Assembly (NCBI GenBank): GCA_029721435.1
Contig: CM056574.1
Coordinates: forward strand, 4,229,001 to 4,293,000
Source of the DNA: Gymnothorax reevesii
Lineage: Eukaryota; Chordata; Actinopteri; Anguilliformes; Muraenidae
Length of the DNA stretch: 64,000 bases
Direction of reading: 5' to 3'
This document shows positions 61,430 to 64,000 of this stretch, piece after piece (position 1 is the stretch's first letter; the number at the start of each line of letters is the position of its first letter). Under the pieces are notes generated by a model that was given only the letters and a program-made list of their open reading frames with translations, ran no database searches and had not been told where the DNA came from. The position numbers and the translations under genes were made by a program.

Positions 61430-62225
61430 TTCTTGCCTCAACATCACAGCGTTAAGGTCAAAGGTCAAATCCAGCAAAAAAGATGATTTTGCACCTCTGT
61501 GTCACAGTGAGTTACCATACCAAATTTGGTGAGGCTGCGATCAGTAGTTGCTGAGTAATGGCCCATATAAGATTTCCTGCCTTAAGGTCAAGGTGCAAGG
61601 GTCAAAGGTGAAATCCAGCAAAAAACATGACATTGCACATATGTGTGTGACAGTGAGCTACCATACTAAATTTGGTGAAGCTGCGATAATTAGTTGCCGA
61701 GTACTGACCCATATAAGATTTCTTGCCTCAACACCACAGCGTTAAGGTCAAAGATCAAATTCAGCAAAAAAGATGATGTTGCACCTCTGTGCCACAGTGA
61801 GTTACCATACCAAATTTGGTGAAGCTGCAATAATTAGTTGCCGAGCACTGATCCAAATAAGATTTCCTGCCTTAAGGTCACAGCGCAAAGGTCAAAGGTG
61901 AAATCCTGCAAAAATCATGACGTTGCACATATGTGTGTGACAGTGAGTTACCATACCAAATTTGGTGAAGCTGCGATAATTAGTTGCCGAGTACTGACCC
62001 ATATAAGATTTCCTGCCTGAAGGTCACAGCCCAAAGGTCAAAGGTGAAATCCTGCAAAAATCATAACCTTGCACAAATGTGTGTGACTGTGAGCTACCAT
62101 ACCAAATTTGGTGAAGCTGTGAAAATTAGTTGCCGAGTACTGACCTGGGCAAGATTTTCAGGGTCATGGTCACAGAGCTAAGGTCAAAGGTCAATTCCAG
62201 CAAAAAAACTGACATTGCACATCTA
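61430..62225. repeat. DR1-containing tandem array, six units of 144-146 bp
   Basis: Units start near TATAAGATTTCCTGCC and contain ACCATACCAAATTTGGTGAA and TAGTTGCCGAGTACTGACC. The DR1-like motif lies at 61455-61467 (AGGTCAAAGGTCA), 61599-61611 (GGGTCAAAGGTGA), 61745-61757 (AGGTCAAAGATCA), 61889-61901 and 62035-62047 (AGGTCAAAGGTGA), and 62181-62193 (AGGTCAAAGGTCA). Spacing is 144, 146, 144, 146, 146. The frames of 60-90 codons here are products of the repeat and not genes. Confidence 0.9.
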
Positions 62226-62582
62226 TGGGTCTGTGACAAAACTGTCACAGGTTGGCAGCAGCACTGGGTAAACTGCGCTCTTACATACACGCACACATGC
62301 TCTTCCCCTCCCATCTTAGCTTGTTGCGGTGAGTACACGCACCACACTTGCTCTCGGTTTACAAAAGCGAGAACATTCTCCCCTCAGTAGTTAAACAAAA
62401 AGGATTGCAGACATGGTAACATTCATTAAAACCCGAAGGATGTGTTTATTGTTTTACTTTTATGAATAAAGGCATATTTTAAGCATATTTTACTTTTATG
62501 AATAAAGGCATATAAAGACTCATAAAAGCAAAATTTTTCTTTTCAATACAAAATGGTTAAGTGGATACTTGTCTATACATAC
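62226..62582. other. No recognised gene
   Basis: After the array comes GTTGGCAGCAGCACTGGGTA and later two near-identical 30-base phrases (TTTTACTTTTATGAATAAAG at about 62453 and 62486). The LTR begins at 62583. Confidence 0.4.
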
Positions 62583-63070
62583 TGTTATGGCCCCAATTTG
62601 TGATTACATTTACAACGTAACAGCAACAGCAAGGGATGACAGACACAATTTAAAACTCAAACACATTTAATTAACAAACAAAGACTTTAACTAAACTACT
62701 GACCAAGATTGATTAATAACAAGAACAAAAAATTATTCACAGTCCCTTGTTTTGGTGGGGTGGCGTGGTGATGTCCTGGGTTAGGAAAAATGCTCAAATC
62801 CAGGCAAAAATTTCTCAGGTTCTGAACAGAAATGACAGGTCTGGTCACATGTATCCTTCTTCTTGCAATTTCTCCTACTACTTTACTGTCTCAATTCTTT
62901 TCCTTATATACTCTTTTGCAGACCCCACCCACATTTAGACCTCTTTTTTTTAATTTTCTGAGACTTGCCCCAGACATGTCCAGGACATGTCTAAACATGA
63001 CTCCAGTCTGAGCTTAACAAAAAAAAGGTAAATACTGCCATCTAGTGGCCTATATTCACATTACAATACA
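62583..63070 (-). mobile_element. 3' LTR of a Gmr1-like Ty3/gypsy element
   Basis: The LTR runs from TGTATTGTAATG (sense, plus 63070) to GGGGCCATAACA (plus 62583), 488 bp. It is the counterpart of the solo LTR at 30516-31007. It holds CTGCCATCTAGTGG at 63035-63048. It begins only about 40 bp past the stop codon of the RNase H frame, with no integrase between. A polypurine tract is not obvious. Confidence 0.8.
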
Positions 63071-63112
63071 CATCATACAATATTCAAATAAACACGTGAC
63101 ATATATACATAT

Positions 63113-63991
63113 TCAAACACGGGATAAGCAATCAGCAATTACATTGTCTGTACCCTTCACATGCTTAATTTCCAAGTCAAACTCCTGTAAAATCAAACCC
63201 CAATTCAACAATCTCCGATTCTTGTTTTTCATCTTACTCAAAAACATTAACGGATTGTGGTCAGTGTACACAATCATTGGCTTTTGTCCTGTACAAACAT
63301 AAACATCAAAGTGTTGTAAAGAAAGAACCAGAGCCAACAGTTCCTTCTCTATTGTGGAATAGTTCCTTTGGTGGCGATTGAACTTCCTGGAGAAGTATGC
63401 CACGGGATGCTCAATGTCATCAGAGTCACTTCTCTGTAGGAGCACAGATCCACAAGCTTGGTCGCTAGCATCGACCGCGATGGAGAACGGTTTGTTGAAG
63501 TCAGGAGATTTGAGCACGGGGAAGTGACACAGCAGAGACTTCAGGCGATCGAAGGCTCTCTGGCATGCATCATCCCAAGTGAACTTTACGCCCTTCTTCA
63601 GTTGGTTAGTTAGACTGAGAGCAATCTCAGCAAAGTTCTTGCAGAACTTGCGGTAGTACCCGATCATTCCAAGGAAGCGGCGCAAAGCCTTTTTGTTGTG
63701 AGGAACTGGAAAGTCCATGATGGCTTGGACTTTAGCATTTATGGGTGCCACCTTACCCTGGCCTATGACGTAGCCAAGATAGGTGACAGTAGCACAACCA
63801 AAGTCACTCTTGCTCAGGTTAACAGTCAGGTTAGCCTGGGTCAGGCGCTGGAACAACGTCTCTACATCTTTTAGATGTTCTTCCCAGGAGTCACTCCATG
63901 TGATCAGGTCATCGATGTACGCACCGGTGTGTGGCAATCCGGCGATTGTAGACTGTATCATCCTTTGGAACGTGGCTGGGGCATTTTTCAT
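63113..63991 (-). CDS. Ty3/gypsy reverse transcriptase and RNase H, 3' end of pol (partial)
   Basis: The frame is open for 292 codons and continues beyond the window edge. In order: KNAPATFQRMIQSTIAGL, AYIDDLITWSDSWEEHLK (catalytic YIDD), LGYVIGQGKVAP, LRRFLGMIGYYRKFCKNFAE (connection), FSIAVDASDQACGSVLLQR (RNase H Asp), NYSTIEKELLALVLSLQHF (Glu), MIVYTDHNPLMFLSKMKNKN (Asp) and ADCLSRV-stop. All visible catalytic residues are intact. In ordinary Ty3/gypsy elements integrase would follow; here the LTR follows, so integrase is either upstream (Gmr1 order) or deleted. The first Met is within the protein, not the start. Confidence 0.9.
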   Translation of the reverse strand: MKNAPATFQRMIQSTIAGLPHTGAYIDDLITWSDSWEEHLKDVETLFQRLTQANLTVNLSKSDFGCATVTYLGYVIGQGKVAPINAKVQAIMDFPVPHNKKALRRFLGMIGYYRKFCKNFAEIALSLTNQLKKGVKFTWDDACQRAFDRLKSLLCHFPVLKSPDFNKPFSIAVDASDQACGSVLLQRSDSDDIEHPVAYFSRKFNRHQRNYSTIEKELLALVLSLQHFDVYVCTGQKPMIVYTDHNPLMFLSKMKNKNRRLLNWGLILQEFDLEIKHVKGTDNVIADCLSRV

Positions 63992-64000
63992 GCCAAAGGG

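Noticed and set aside
61548..62390. Several 60-86-aa frames with a shared KISCLKV motif as a gene family
   Set aside because: They are translations of the DR1 tandem array, which explains the repetition.

Overview
The window reads as eukaryotic, vertebrate nuclear DNA, most likely from a ray-finned fish. Long intergenic stretches carry no operon-like gene packing. The repeat families are those known from fish genomes: Tc1-type transposons, PIF/Harbinger, hAT, BEL/Pao, a Penelope-like element, CR1- and L1-type LINEs, a 5S-rRNA-derived SINE and tRNA-like or 'AATTCAATTC'-type interspersed repeats. I cannot name a species. Only one locus looks like a plausible host gene: a 29-finger C2H2 zinc-finger protein on the minus strand at 31296-34358, with a splice acceptor just upstream of its start. 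Nearly everything else recognisable is mobile DNA in various stages of decay.

Layout. 1-3.5 kb: an L1-type LINE (plus strand) cut by two inverted copies of a small hairpin-ended DNA element. 3.5-6.5 kb: a minus-strand CR1-like LINE split by a plus-strand LINE with a target-site duplication. 8.3-11.7 kb: a 3.45-kb element with long terminal inverted repeats and no recognised transposase, holding nuclear-receptor half-site arrays. 11.7-13.4 kb: repeat family B and a fragment of an I-like LINE. 13.7-14.5 kb: a Penelope GIY-YIG domain. 15.3-17.3 kb: a decayed Ty3/gypsy pol. 17.5-19.7 kb: I-like ORF1 fragment, foldback hairpin, THAP-like exon and a DR1 array; this whole composite recurs at 57.6-62.2 kb. 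21.5-25 kb: SINE-like and fish-type repeats plus half a Tc1 transposase. 25-28.4 kb: a minus-strand L1 with a 5S-derived SINE in it. 28.5-31 kb: gypsy gag-protease fragment, a PIF/Harbinger element with both its transposase and Myb-like genes, and a solo LTR. 31-34.4 kb: the zinc-finger gene. 35.8-39 kb: Tc1 fragment, CR1, and a nearly complete Tc1 copy inserted in that CR1. 39-44.4 kb: mostly unrecognised sequence. 44.4-50.1 kb: repeat B, decayed I-like LINE copies and family D. 50.1-58.6 kb: a BEL/Pao element and a 1.5-kb solo LTR, both nested in one I-like LINE copy. 58.6-61.2 kb: the THAP composite split by a 2-kb hAT element. 62.6-64 kb: LTR plus reverse transcriptase/RNase H of a Ty3/gypsy element whose pol order looks Gmr1-like, running off the window.

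How the parts relate. The value of the window is its insertion record. Several insertions have readable target duplications (8 bp for two hATs, 5 bp for a solo LTR, 5 bp for a LINE, TA for Tc1), and duplicated repeats supply the empty site for two of them. No transposon gene here looks intact. The tandem arrays within the elements carry nuclear-receptor-like and CTCF-like motifs at roughly nucleosome-length spacing, which is the most interesting regulatory pattern I see. It is sequence observation only and functional meaning is inferred.
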